A program made the position numbers and the translations under genes. From an uncultured Oxalobacteraceae bacterium (GTDB taxonomy: Bacteria > Pseudomonadota > Gammaproteobacteria > Burkholderiales > Burkholderiaceae): 24,919 nucleotides of DNA. The stretch spans positions 1 through 24,919 of the forward strand of contig CAMLFK010000042.1 in the NCBI GenBank assembly GCA_946479255.1, written 5' to 3'. The notes beneath the pieces are model-generated. The model worked only from the letters and a program-made list of their open reading frames with translations, searched no databases and was not told the DNA's origin. Positions 1 through 7,892 of the stretch are shown here, one piece after another (position 1 is the stretch's first letter; every line of letters starts with the position of its first letter).

Positions 1-89
1 ATTACCTGCGCAGCTGGTCGCTGTGGCTGGATTTATACATCATCGTCAAGACCGTCAAAGTCGTGCTGACCCGCGAGAATGCTCACTGA
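1..89 (+). CDS. C-terminus of an undecaprenyl-phosphate sugar transferase (partial)
   Basis: Only the last 28 codons are present, in frame from base 3, ending at TGA 87-89. The peptide begins YLRSWSLWLDLYII and ends in a short basic tail. An YLR-x-WS-x-WLDL-x-II segment is characteristic of the C-terminal end of WcaJ/WbaP-type polyprenyl-phosphate hexose-1-phosphate transferases, which start EPS repeat-unit synthesis on the inner membrane. The position directly upstream of GDP-fucose and eps genes fits that role. The catalytic part lies outside the window, so the donor sugar (glucose or galactose) cannot be told. Confidence 0.75.
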   Translation, partial: YLRSWSLWLDLYIIVKTVKVVLTRENAH

Positions 90-159
90 GCGCGTCCCGA
101 TCCCCCCTGATGGCTGTTCCAGCCGAGAATAGCGCCCCTTTTGCCCCTCTAACATCGTT

Positions 160-187
160 TTGTATCACGGCACTAGCGCGTTAGAAT
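160..187 (+). promoter_or_regulatory. Predicted sigma-70-type promoter for gmd
   Basis: A TTGTAT hexamer at 160-165 and a TAGAAT hexamer at 182-187 are separated by 16 bp, in an AT-richer part of the 157-bp gap between the sugar transferase stop and gmd. TAGAAT matches the -10 consensus at five of six bases; TTGTAT matches the -35 at four of six. This would leave a leader of about 50 nt before the gmd start. Found by eye only; no scoring was run. Confidence 0.35.
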
Positions 188-246
188 GAAATGATCGCCT
201 GCACTTGTGTGCGGGCATCGTTTCGTCGTGCGTGGAGGGGGGCAAT

Positions 247-1362
247 ATGAAAAAAGCACTGATTACCGGAGTGACCGGCCAGGATGGGTCCTATCTGGCC
301 GAATTCCTGCTGGAGAAGGGCTATGAGGTGCACGGCATCAAGCGGCGCGCCTCGCAGTTCAATACCGACCGGATCGACCATATTTACCAGGATCCGCATG
401 CGCAGAACCCGCATTTCTTCCTGCACTACGGCGACCTGTCCGACACCTCCAACCTGACCCGTATCCTGCAGCAAGTGCGTCCCGACGAGGTCTACAACCT
501 CGGCGCGATGAGCCATGTGGCGGTCTCGTTCGAGTCGCCCGAGTACACCGCCGACGTCGACGGCGTCGGCACCCTGCGCCTGCTCGAAGCGATCCGCATC
601 GCCGGGCTGGAAAAGCGCACGCGCTTTTACCAGGCCTCGACCTCCGAACTGTATGGCCTGGTCCAGGAAAGTCCGCAGCGCGAGAGCACGCCGTTCTACC
701 CGCGCAGCCCGTACGCGGTGGCCAAGCTGTACGCCTACTGGATCACGGTCAATTACCGCGAAGCCTATGGCATGTATGCCTGCAACGGCATCCTGTTCAA
801 TCATGAATCCCCGCGCCGCGGCGAAACCTTCGTTACCCGCAAGATCACCCGCGCGCTGGCCAATATTTCCCAAGGCCTGGAGCAGCAGCTCTATCTCGGC
901 AATATGGACGCCCTGCGCGACTGGGGCCATGCGCGCGACTACATCGAGATGCAGTGGCTGATGCTGCAGCAGGACAAGGCCGAGGATTATGTGATCGCCA
1001 CCGGCGTGCAGCACTCGGTACGCCACTTCGTCGAACTGGCCGCCGCCGAACTGGGCATCACGATTGCCTGGCAGGGCAGCGGGGTGAAGGAGCGCGGCGT
1101 GATCGCGGCGATTACCGGCGACAAGGCCGGCGGTGCCAAGGTCGGCCAGACCATCGTCGCCATCGACCCCAAATATTTCCGCCCGACGGAAGTGGAGACC
1201 TTGCTGGGCGACCCGTCCAAGGCCCGCAAGCAGCTCGGCTGGACCCCGCGCACCACCCTGGCCGAACTGGTACGCGAAATGGTCGCCCACGATCTCGACA
1301 AGGCGCGCCGCCATGCGCTGCTGAAATCCCACGGCTTTGATGTAGCAATTTCACTGGAGTAA
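247..1362 (+). CDS. gmd: GDP-mannose 4,6-dehydratase
   Basis: The 371-aa protein converts GDP-D-mannose to GDP-4-keto-6-deoxy-D-mannose, the first step to GDP-L-fucose (also used for GDP-rhamnose or perosamine). It is an extended SDR: the NADP-binding GxxGxxG is GVTGQDG at residues 8-14, STSELYG at 131-137 supplies the catalytic Thr132 and Glu134, and the YxxxK pair is Tyr156/Lys160. Length matches the family. The start is ATG 247 behind a strong GGAGGGG Shine-Dalgarno (234-240); the upstream in-frame start at 205 would add 14 residues the family lacks. fcl follows after 2 bp. A 247-bp near copy of the middle of this gene sits at 3892-4138. Confidence 0.97.
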   Translation: MKKALITGVTGQDGSYLAEFLLEKGYEVHGIKRRASQFNTDRIDHIYQDPHAQNPHFFLHYGDLSDTSNLTRILQQVRPDEVYNLGAMSHVAVSFESPEYTADVDGVGTLRLLEAIRIAGLEKRTRFYQASTSELYGLVQESPQRESTPFYPRSPYAVAKLYAYWITVNYREAYGMYACNGILFNHESPRRGETFVTRKITRALANISQGLEQQLYLGNMDALRDWGHARDYIEMQWLMLQQDKAEDYVIATGVQHSVRHFVELAAAELGITIAWQGSGVKERGVIAAITGDKAGGAKVGQTIVAIDPKYFRPTEVETLLGDPSKARKQLGWTPRTTLAELVREMVAHDLDKARRHALLKSHGFDVAISLE

Positions 1363-1364
1363 TT

Positions 1365-2357
1365 TTGACAACTTCGCAGCCCCGTATTTTCGTCGCCGGC
1401 CACCGTGGACTGGTCGGTTCGGCCATCGTGCGCGTCCTGCACGCCCAAGGCCTGACCAATATCGTCACGCGCACCCACTCCGAGCTGGAGCTGACCAACC
1501 AGGCCCAGGTCCGCGAATTCTTCGCCACGGAGGAGATCGACCAGGTCTACCTGGCGGCCGCGAAGGTCGGCGGCATCCACGCCAACAATACCTATCCGGC
1601 GGAATTCATCTACGACAATATGATGGTGCAAGCCAACGTCGTGCATGAAGCCTGGAAGGCCGGCGTCCAGAAGCTGCTGTTCCTCGGTTCCTCCTGCATC
1701 TATCCGCGCATGGCCGAGCAGCCGATCAAGGAAGAGTACCTGATGGGCGGCAACCTGGAGCCGACCAACGAGCCCTACGCGATGGCCAAGATTGCCGGCA
1801 TCAAGCTGTGCGAAAGCTACAACCGCCAGTACGGTACCGATTATCGCAGCGTCATGCCGACCAATCTGTATGGACCGGGCGACAACTACCACCCGGAAAA
1901 CAGCCACGTGATCCCGGCGCTGATCCGGCGCTTCCACGAAGCCAAGGCAAAAGACGCGCCGGAAGTGCTGATCTGGGGCAGCGGGCGGCCGATGCGCGAA
2001 TTCCTGTACGTCGACGACATGGCCGAAGCGTCCGTCTACGTCATGCAGCTCGACCCGACTGTCTACAACGCCCACACCGACCCGATGCATTCCCACATCA
2101 ACGTCGGCACCGGCCAGGACACCACCATCGGCGACCTGGCGCGCCTGGTCGGCAAGGTGGTTGGCTACCAGGGACGGATTGAATTCGACACCAGCAAGCC
2201 GGACGGCACCCCGCGCAAGCTGCTGGACGTCTCCAAGCTCGAATCGCTCGGCTGGCGCGCCCATGTGCCGCTGGAAGAGGGGCTGCAGCGCGCCTATGCG
2301 GCCTATCTCGAAACCAACAAGCCTACGGACGCTGAACGGCGCACCCGCAACCGTTAA
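1365..2357 (+). CDS. fcl: GDP-L-fucose synthase
   Basis: The 330-aa epimerase/reductase turns GDP-4-keto-6-deoxymannose into GDP-L-fucose. It has the SDR nucleotide motif GHRGLVG (residues 12-18), the SSC segment (Ser109, Ser110, Cys111), Tyr138 and Lys142 of the YxxxK motif, and His181. Each is offset by two from the E. coli catalytic residues Ser107, Cys109, Tyr136, Lys140 and His179. The start codon is TTG at 1365, two bases after the gmd stop, with its GGAG (1356-1359) inside the end of gmd, so translation is probably coupled. The last residues (DAERRTRNR) reappear in altered form (DAEHCAWNR) at the end of the fossil copy near 4219. Confidence 0.96.
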   Translation: MTTSQPRIFVAGHRGLVGSAIVRVLHAQGLTNIVTRTHSELELTNQAQVREFFATEEIDQVYLAAAKVGGIHANNTYPAEFIYDNMMVQANVVHEAWKAGVQKLLFLGSSCIYPRMAEQPIKEEYLMGGNLEPTNEPYAMAKIAGIKLCESYNRQYGTDYRSVMPTNLYGPGDNYHPENSHVIPALIRRFHEAKAKDAPEVLIWGSGRPMREFLYVDDMAEASVYVMQLDPTVYNAHTDPMHSHINVGTGQDTTIGDLARLVGKVVGYQGRIEFDTSKPDGTPRKLLDVSKLESLGWRAHVPLEEGLQRAYAAYLETNKPTDAERRTRNR

Positions 2358-2372
2358 ATTTTGTTACACTTT
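2349..2372 (+). repeat. 24-bp direct repeat, copy 1, with a promoter-like extended -10
   Basis: A 24-bp stretch that starts AACCGTTAAA and ends in ACACTTT spans the end of fcl and the first bases after its stop. It is identical to 4211-4234. It contains TGTTACACT, which fits an extended -10 (TG, one base, then TACACT). Here it would lie about 55 bp before the small gene at 2427; the other copy lies upstream of epsD. The promoter role is inferred; the identity of the copies is seen directly. Confidence 0.6.
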
Positions 2373-2426
2373 TGTCGCTCAAGCCGGGCCACGGTCTAAT
2401 CAGCTGGGCCTGCTTCAGGAGTGTAC

Positions 2427-2666
2427 TTGAGTACTTCACAAGCGGCCATCGATGCACTGATCGATCAGTATCAGGAGGCCACCGACGGTGCAGCGTTTTA
2501 TGCAGAGCAGTCGGGCGCGAAGCATGGCGCCGCCATCGATCTCGGCGATAGCGGGCTATGGCCAAGTGGGCTGGAGCGGGTCGCGAGCGGCACTTTGATT
2601 GTGCTGGGACCCGTCGAGCTGGATCAGCAGTCCTGGATTGAGGCGAGCAACCGGGTGGAGATGTGA
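2427..2666 (+). CDS. Small protein of unknown function (79 aa)
   Basis: I do not recognise this gene. The start is TTG 2427, with AGGAG at 2417-2421 and a 5-nt spacing; a GTG at 2421 would overlap that ribosome site and is less likely. The product is acidic and soluble, with no signal peptide or membrane segment: an N-terminal helix-like part (AAIDALIDQYQEATDG) and a C-terminal part rich in Gly, Leu and Val that ends EASNRVEM. It sits 69 bp after fcl, behind the 24-bp box, and is followed by a good terminator, so it could be the last gene of a gmd-fcl transcript or separately driven. Codon bias is weaker than in fcl. It could be a fragment of a larger gene. Confidence 0.5.
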   Translation: MSTSQAAIDALIDQYQEATDGAAFYAEQSGAKHGAAIDLGDSGLWPSGLERVASGTLIVLGPVELDQQSWIEASNRVEM

Positions 2667-2723
2667 CGGGAAGCTGATGGCCCCAGGTGTGTAGCCAAAG
2701 ATAAAATATTTAGTGCAAAAACA

Positions 2724-2747
2724 AGCGGCCTGCTGGCCGCTCTTTTT
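2724..2747. terminator. Bidirectional Rho-independent terminator
   Basis: A 7-bp perfect stem AGCGGCC / GGCCGCT (2724-2730 with 2735-2741) encloses a TGCT loop and is followed by CTTTTT on the plus strand. On the minus strand the stem is followed by TTGTTTTT (complement of 2716-2723). It lies exactly between convergent genes, the plus gene ending at 2666 and the minus gene ending at 2746, and its T-run overlaps the TAA of the minus gene. It should stop transcripts from both sides and would separate the gmd-fcl transcript from the eps operon. Confidence 0.85.
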
Positions 2748-2991
2748 ACGCTGATTTCCGCTTCCGGACGATGGAAAACTCGGGGATGTCGATCGACGAT
2801 GGCCCGAACACCGCCGCCTGGCGCTCACGGCGGATAGGTTTCCCGCCCAGTGTTACCCGGATGCGACCTTGCGAGGGCTTCACTTCGCCGCTTATCGGCG
2901 TGGCCATCGAGGCAACTTTGGCGCGGCGAGCGGCAGCGGCCAACTTGTAGGAGCTGTTCTGGCTGGGCGGCGTCTTCTTCAGGGCGGTCAT
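2746..2991 (-). CDS. Small basic protein of unknown function (81 aa)
   Basis: The start ATG (complement of 2989-2991) overlaps the TGA of the upstream minus-strand gene as ATGA, so the two genes are almost certainly translated together. The 81-aa product is strongly basic. A Lys/Arg/Ala-rich N-terminal half (KLAAAARRAKVAS) precedes a central GEVKPSQGRIRVTLGGKP segment and a terminal RKRKSA tail. There is no signal peptide or membrane segment. It might bind nucleic acid or act as a partner of the 257-aa protein, but that is a guess from charge and coupling. It ends at the shared terminator. I do not recognise a family. Confidence 0.6.
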   Translation of the reverse strand: MTALKKTPPSQNSSYKLAAAARRAKVASMATPISGEVKPSQGRIRVTLGGKPIRRERQAAVFGPSSIDIPEFSIVRKRKSA

Positions 2992-3761
2992 GGTTCGATC
3001 TCCGGTAGGGGGAGTACATCGTAAAGATAGTTTAGCAGAATCCTCCAACTGCGACTGTTGGCGGTCAAGTCGAAGCTCATATCCCTGCCGCGGCCATGCT
3101 CCCCCCACCAGTCGGGATCGGTGGCGATCACATCCTGAACTGTTTGGCACGCACGCAGGGCTTCGGTAGGCGCCGCGTTCAGTTCGGCGGGGTGGAGGGG
3201 GGCGTCGAAGCCGAATTTCGGCCAAACGACGAATCCGACAAAGCCGTCCAGATCGTCCGGGTCAATCGGCCCGTTTCCGGCCGCGAAGAGCATGATGTGG
3301 TCGAATCCGAGCCGATAAGCCGCAATGGCCATCAGGCCGAACGACACTGTTGCCAGTCGCTCAGGAGCGTCCGCTTCCAACATCAGCCTGCGGATATAGA
3401 GCGCGTCGACGCGAAGGGACGTGCCTGCCTCATCCCTGTATGCGATGACGCTGGTATTTTCATCTTCTGCCATGAAGGGGTTGTTAGACATGACGTCCAG
3501 GCCGGCCGGCGCGTCTCCTTGCTCTCTTACCTCGAGCGCCCATACGCTGGATCCGTCTGGGATCATGAACAACCTGCCGGTCTCGGCTTCGTCGAGATCA
3601 AGCGTCGCGCCATCAGGCCGGTCGATGGTAATGCCCTCCAGGCGCAATCCCTTGCGGTCGTATAGCTCGCCCTGGAAATAGGAGAGGGCAACGTCCTGCG
3701 CCATAAGCAGTTTTTCTGCCTGGCCCAAGTTGTTCCGTTCGAACGGATCATTTGGATTCAT
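2988..3761 (-). CDS. Uncharacterised 257-aa protein, possible GNAT-like fold
   Basis: This is a soluble, acidic protein with no signal peptide. The middle (about residues 116-170) has the sequence LYIRRLMLEADAPERL followed by an alpha-helical AxxxGFDHIMLFAAG stretch, then GFVGFVVWPKFGFDAPL. A strand-helix-strand run followed by a G-x-x-x-WP-x-x-GFD element resembles GNAT-like domains I have seen in uncharacterised and polymorphic-toxin-associated proteins; this is a weak family impression from memory. The C-terminal part (TDPDWWGEHGRG...MSFDL...SRSWRILLNYL) continues that pattern. The start ATG is the complement of 3759-3761; no good Shine-Dalgarno precedes it, so the true start is uncertain. 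It is coupled by ATGA to the 81-aa gene and runs opposite to every EPS gene, so it is probably an insertion unrelated to EPS. Confidence 0.7.
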   Translation of the reverse strand: MNPNDPFERNNLGQAEKLLMAQDVALSYFQGELYDRKGLRLEGITIDRPDGATLDLDEAETGRLFMIPDGSSVWALEVREQGDAPAGLDVMSNNPFMAEDENTSVIAYRDEAGTSLRVDALYIRRLMLEADAPERLATVSFGLMAIAAYRLGFDHIMLFAAGNGPIDPDDLDGFVGFVVWPKFGFDAPLHPAELNAAPTEALRACQTVQDVIATDPDWWGEHGRGRDMSFDLTANSRSWRILLNYLYDVLPLPEIEP

Positions 3762-4234
<473 letters not shown>

Positions 4235-4469
4235 AGCCCGTAAATCCCGGGCTCCGGTGTCGGTTTTTTCAGCCATTTCGCATGGAAGATTTCCGCGCGG
4301 ATCCTTATCCTGCCTGGCGCGCTGGCTTATACGCCACTTTAAGTTCCTCCTAAGCGGATCCCGGCCATTCGTACGCGCCGTTTTTTGGATGTGTGTAATA
4401 ATTTCGACAAGCTGTTATGTTAATAGCAAGCTTTGCAACGAACACGTTCCACACACATTCGAGGACAAA
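4235..4469 (+). other. Long leader region upstream of epsD
   Basis: These 235 bases contain no convincing gene. A hairpin AGCCCG / CGGGCT (4235-4240 with 4248-4253) is followed within 10 bases by a GG and a run of six T (4263-4268 area), so it could act as a weak terminator or attenuator. The rest is noticeably AT-richer than the coding regions, especially 4380-4440, so a second promoter may lie there. The reading frame of epsD happens to be open through this region, but the lipoprotein signal sets the real start at 4470. Confidence 0.4.
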
Positions 4470-5450
4470 TTGAACAACTTCAATCGGACCGGGCGTACCA
4501 CCCCATCCCACAAGCGTTTGCTGAGTGCCGCACTGCTGGCGCTGGTCGCAGGCCTGGCCGGATGCGGCGATAAGAACAAGGAAGCCAAGCCTGGACAAGC
4601 TTTGGCCAGCGTCAACGGCGAAGAAATCACCGCGCTCCAGCTCAACGAGGAACTGCAGCGCGCGAACGTGCCGGCGGCCCAGCAGGAGCTGGCCAGCAAG
4701 CAGCTGCTCGAAGCCTTGATCGACCGCCAGCTGCTGCAGAACGAGGCAGCCAAAGACAAAACCGACCGCGATCCCAAAGTTGTGCAGGCGATCGAACGGG
4801 CCAAGGCGCTGATCATCGCCCAGGCCTATATGCAGAAAAAAATCGGCAACGGCGTCGCGCCCACCCCGGCCGAGGTCAGCGATTATTACAACAAGAATCC
4901 CGACTTCTTTGCCAACCGCAAGCAGTTCGACATGAAGCAGCTGGTCATCGAGACCAAGGACTTGTCGGACGAGCTCAAGAAAGTTGCAGACACCACCCGC
5001 TCGCTCGACGACGTGGCGGCCTGGATGGATGAGCACAAGGTCAAATACGTGCGCACCCAGACTTCGCGCACCACCTCCGACCTGGCGCCTGAAATGTCGG
5101 CCAAGCTCAAGAGCATGCCGAAGGGCCAGCTGTTCGTCGTCAAGGAAGGCCCGCGCAGCATGCTCGTGACGATCACCGACATCAAGGACAACCCGGCCTC
5201 GCTGGAAGTGGCCGCGCCGCAGATCCAGAAATTCCTGTTCAATAAAAAGAACAAGGAAGCCGCCGATGCGGAACTGGCACGCCTGCGCGCCGCCGCCAAG
5301 ATCGAATACCTGAACAAAACGGCCGCGACGGCGGCAGCACCAGCAACGGCCGCGGCCCCAGCGGCGCCAGCGCCGGCGCCGGCTGCGGCCGAGGCGCCGG
5401 CAGGCGCCGATGCCGCCGCCGCCGCGCGCGGTGTCGCCGGACTCAAGTAA
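4470..5450 (+). CDS. epsD: EpsD-family peptidyl-prolyl cis-trans isomerase lipoprotein
   Basis: The 326-aa protein belongs to the SurA/parvulin-like EpsD family that accompanies exosortase-type EPS loci; it probably assists folding or assembly of export components in the periplasm. A basic N-terminus and hydrophobic stretch lead to a lipobox LAGC with Cys32, followed by Gly, so outer-membrane anchoring is likely. A SurA-N-like helical part (about 45-150) precedes the parvulin region (about 150-270). From about residue 281 the protein ends in an Ala/Pro-rich low-complexity tail. The chosen start is TTG 4470 behind GAGGA (4461-4465); any upstream start in the open frame would bury the signal peptide. 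It heads the eps assembly block. Confidence 0.88.
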   Translation: MNNFNRTGRTTPSHKRLLSAALLALVAGLAGCGDKNKEAKPGQALASVNGEEITALQLNEELQRANVPAAQQELASKQLLEALIDRQLLQNEAAKDKTDRDPKVVQAIERAKALIIAQAYMQKKIGNGVAPTPAEVSDYYNKNPDFFANRKQFDMKQLVIETKDLSDELKKVADTTRSLDDVAAWMDEHKVKYVRTQTSRTTSDLAPEMSAKLKSMPKGQLFVVKEGPRSMLVTITDIKDNPASLEVAAPQIQKFLFNKKNKEAADAELARLRAAAKIEYLNKTAATAAAPATAAAPAAPAPAPAAAEAPAGADAAAAARGVAGLK

Positions 5451-5575
5451 TCGCCAGGTAGTAATCGGCCTCCACCAGCGCTGCTTCCAATCCGCTGGCG
5501 CCGCGGTCCCTCAAGCCGCAGCGTCGCAAGCAGCTTACGTTTGTTGAAAAACCGTCTCAAAAAAAGGTGATAGAT
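5451..5575 (+). other. 125-bp gap between epsD and epsE
   Basis: No gene is visible. A weak stem (CCAGCG / CGCTGG near 5476-5505, loop of about 12) lacks a T-run, so it does not look like a terminator. The last 20 bases are A-rich and hold the epsE ribosome site AAGGTGA. Confidence 0.35.
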
Positions 5576-6361
5576 ATGAAACGACTCCTGCAGGCCGCAA
5601 TGGCCATGTTGCTGACCTTCCTGATGGGCTCGACCATGGCCGCCGATGTGCTCGGCCCTGGCGACCTGGTCAAGGTTTCCGTGTACGGCAGCCCCGACCT
5701 GACCCTGGAAACGCGGGTCAGCGAAGCCGGCAGCATCAGCTATCCGCTGATCGGCCAGGTAGCCATCGGCGGCCTGTCGGTCATGGCTGCTGAAAAGAAA
5801 ATCGCCCAGCAGCTCGAAGCCGGCGGCTACGTCAAGAAGCCACAGGTCAATATCGTGGTCACCGGCATGCAAAGCCAGCTGGTGTCGGTGATGGGCCAGG
5901 TTAACCGCCCGGGCCGCTTCCCACTGGACGGCAAGAAGAGCGTGATGGACATGCTGGCCCTGGCCGGCGGCATCGGCCAGGAGGGCGGCGATACCGTCAG
6001 CCTGATCCGCAAGCGCAACGGCACCACCACCCGCGAAGAAATCAACGTCATCGACATGGTGCGCGCAGGCGAGCTGTCGAAGGACTACCAGCTGGCCGCC
6101 GGCGACATGCTGTACGTCGAGCGCGCGCCCAAGTTTTACATCTACGGCGAAGTGCAGCGTCCGGGCGCCTTCCGCCTTGAGCGCGGCATGAACGTGACCC
6201 AGGCCCTGTCGGCCGGCGGCGGCTTGTCGCCACGCGGTACCGAGCGTGGCCTGGTCATCAAGCGCCGCGACCCGCAAGGCAAGATCCAGGTGATCAGCGC
6301 CAAGCAGGACGACGTGGTGCAAGTCGACGATGTTGTGTACGTCAAGGAAAGCTGGTTTTAA
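5576..6361 (+). CDS. epsE: Polysaccharide export protein EpsE (Wza-like, short form)
   Basis: The 261-aa secreted protein starts at ATG 5576, six bases after AAGGTGA; an in-frame GTG at 5567 lies within that site and is rejected. A signal peptide with a likely cut after Ala22-Ala23 precedes a poly-export domain beginning GPGDLVKVSVYG (residues 27-38), then two SLBB domains (about 98-150 and 180-235) marked by VMGQVNRPGRFPL and IYGEVQRPGAFRL. It has no lipobox Cys and lacks the C-terminal helix that forms the Wza outer-membrane ring, so it is a short, periplasmic-type member that should work with EpsF or a separate outer-membrane protein. It is followed by a 96-bp GC-rich gap before epsF. Confidence 0.93.
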   Translation: MKRLLQAAMAMLLTFLMGSTMAADVLGPGDLVKVSVYGSPDLTLETRVSEAGSISYPLIGQVAIGGLSVMAAEKKIAQQLEAGGYVKKPQVNIVVTGMQSQLVSVMGQVNRPGRFPLDGKKSVMDMLALAGGIGQEGGDTVSLIRKRNGTTTREEINVIDMVRAGELSKDYQLAAGDMLYVERAPKFYIYGEVQRPGAFRLERGMNVTQALSAGGGLSPRGTERGLVIKRRDPQGKIQVISAKQDDVVQVDDVVYVKESWF

Positions 6362-6457
6362 TCGGACCGCCTGGCGCGCGCCTTCGGGTGCCGCGCCGGG
6401 CAGCCCCTGCCGCGCGGCCGCTGTCGCCGCGCGTGCGCTTCACAAGAGAGTTTGACC

Positions 6458-7864
6458 ATGAATTTTTCACAGCTGTTGCTCATCCTGCTTGCCCGCAAGC
6501 GGATCATTTTGGCCACCCTGATGGTGACGGTGTCGCTGGCGCTGGCCGTCAGCCTGATGCTGCCCAAGACCTACAAGGCGACCGCGTCGGTCGTGCTGAA
6601 CTACAAGGGCCAGGACCCGCTGACCGGCGTGATCATGCCGAGCCAGCTGCTGCCTGGCTACATGGCCACGCAGATCGATATCATCAGCAGCAAGAATGTC
6701 GCCGCGCGCGTGGTCGATTCGCTCAAGCTGGCCCAGAATCCGGCCGTGATGCAACAGTTCAATGAGGCCGCCGGCGGCCGCGGCACCGTGCGCGACTGGC
6801 TGGCCGACCTGCTGCTGAAAAAACTCGACGTGGTGCCTTCGCGCGAGAGCAGTGTGGTGGAAATCAATTTCATGGGCGCCGATCCGCAATTCGTCGCCGC
6901 CGTGGCCAATGGCTTCGCCGAGGAATACCAGAAGCTGGCGATCGAACTCAAGGCCGAGCCGATGAAGAAGGCCGCCGCCTATTTCAACGAACAGACCAAA
7001 CTGCTGCGCGACAACGTCGAAGTGGCCCAGAGCCGACTCTCCAAGTACCAGCAGGAACGCGGCATCGTCAGCGTCGACAACCGCCTGGACGTCGAATCGA
7101 ACCGCCTGAACGACCTGTCGGCCCAGCTGGTGGCGGTACAGGCGCAAGCCATCGAAGCGACTTCGCGCCAGAGCATGGCCAGCCGCGGCGCCGAGTCGCC
7201 GGACGTCGCCGCCAGCCCGCTGGTGCAGAACCTGCGCGTCTCGCTGGCAGCCGCCGAGAGCAAGCTGGCCGAAGTGGGCGGGCGCCTGGGCCGCAACCAC
7301 CCGCAATTCCTGAGCGCCAAGGCCGAAGCCGACAAAGTGCGCGCCAGCCTGGACGCGTCGGTACGTTCGACCTCCAGCAGCGTCGGCAACAATGCCCAGA
7401 TCCTGCAGCAGCGCGAAGCGCAAGTGCGGGCCGCCCTGGCCGCGCAGAAGGACAAGGTCCTGGAAATGAACCGCAACCGCGACGAACTCGGTGTGCTGCT
7501 CAAGGACGTCGAAAGCGCCCAGCGCGCCTACGATGCGGCTTCCCAGCGCTATGCCCAGACCCACATCGAAGGCCAGGCCGAGCAGTCGGAAATCGCCGTC
7601 CTCAATCCGGCCACCCCGCCGCTGGGTGCGTCCGGTCCGCGCGTGATGGTCAACACCCTGCTGGCGCTGTTCCTCGGCACCGTGCTGGGCCTGGGCTTTG
7701 CCTTGCTGGTGGAAATGATCGACCGCCGCGTGCGTTCCGAAAACGACCTGGTCGAAGTGCTGCAGATGCCGGTATTCGGCGTGATCGACTGGAATGCGCC
7801 GAAGCGCCGCCGCTACAGCGCGATTGCTTCGCTGCTGCCGCGCCGCCTGCGCCTGAGCGCCTGA
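6458..7864 (+). CDS. epsF: Chain length determinant protein EpsF (Wzz/PCP family)
   Basis: The 468-aa inner-membrane co-polymerase sets EPS chain length. An N-terminal transmembrane helix (about 14-36) and a C-terminal one (about 397-418) flank a large periplasmic part with long coiled-coil stretches (about 165-225 and 280-370). The Pro-rich signature before the second helix is present as LNPATPPLGASGP. A short cytoplasmic tail of about 50 residues (MIDRRVRSENDL...) has no kinase domain; the kinase homologue is the separate next gene, epsG. ATG 6458 is chosen over the in-frame TTG 6452; AGAGAG at 6445-6450 is the likely ribosome site. Confidence 0.93.
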   Translation: MNFSQLLLILLARKRIILATLMVTVSLALAVSLMLPKTYKATASVVLNYKGQDPLTGVIMPSQLLPGYMATQIDIISSKNVAARVVDSLKLAQNPAVMQQFNEAAGGRGTVRDWLADLLLKKLDVVPSRESSVVEINFMGADPQFVAAVANGFAEEYQKLAIELKAEPMKKAAAYFNEQTKLLRDNVEVAQSRLSKYQQERGIVSVDNRLDVESNRLNDLSAQLVAVQAQAIEATSRQSMASRGAESPDVAASPLVQNLRVSLAAAESKLAEVGGRLGRNHPQFLSAKAEADKVRASLDASVRSTSSSVGNNAQILQQREAQVRAALAAQKDKVLEMNRNRDELGVLLKDVESAQRAYDAASQRYAQTHIEGQAEQSEIAVLNPATPPLGASGPRVMVNTLLALFLGTVLGLGFALLVEMIDRRVRSENDLVEVLQMPVFGVIDWNAPKRRRYSAIASLLPRRLRLSA

Positions 7865-7892
7865 CAGCCAACAGAGAAAGAACAGTGAGAAT

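Noticed and set aside
90..246. RpoN (-24/-12) promoter, since some exosortase loci are RpoN-controlled
   Set aside because: No GG-N10-GC core with matching flanks was found here or in 4220-4469.
181..1332. 383-aa open frame on the minus strand opposite gmd
   Set aside because: Antisense shadow of a GC-rich coding region: low-complexity Gly/Ala/Val/His-rich translation and no family motifs, while the plus strand encodes a clear Gmd.
5329..5435. Ala/Pro-coding repeat-like tract at the end of epsD as a tandem repeat array
   Set aside because: Irregular low-complexity codons (GCG/GCC/CCG mix) without a fixed unit; better described as a disordered protein tail.
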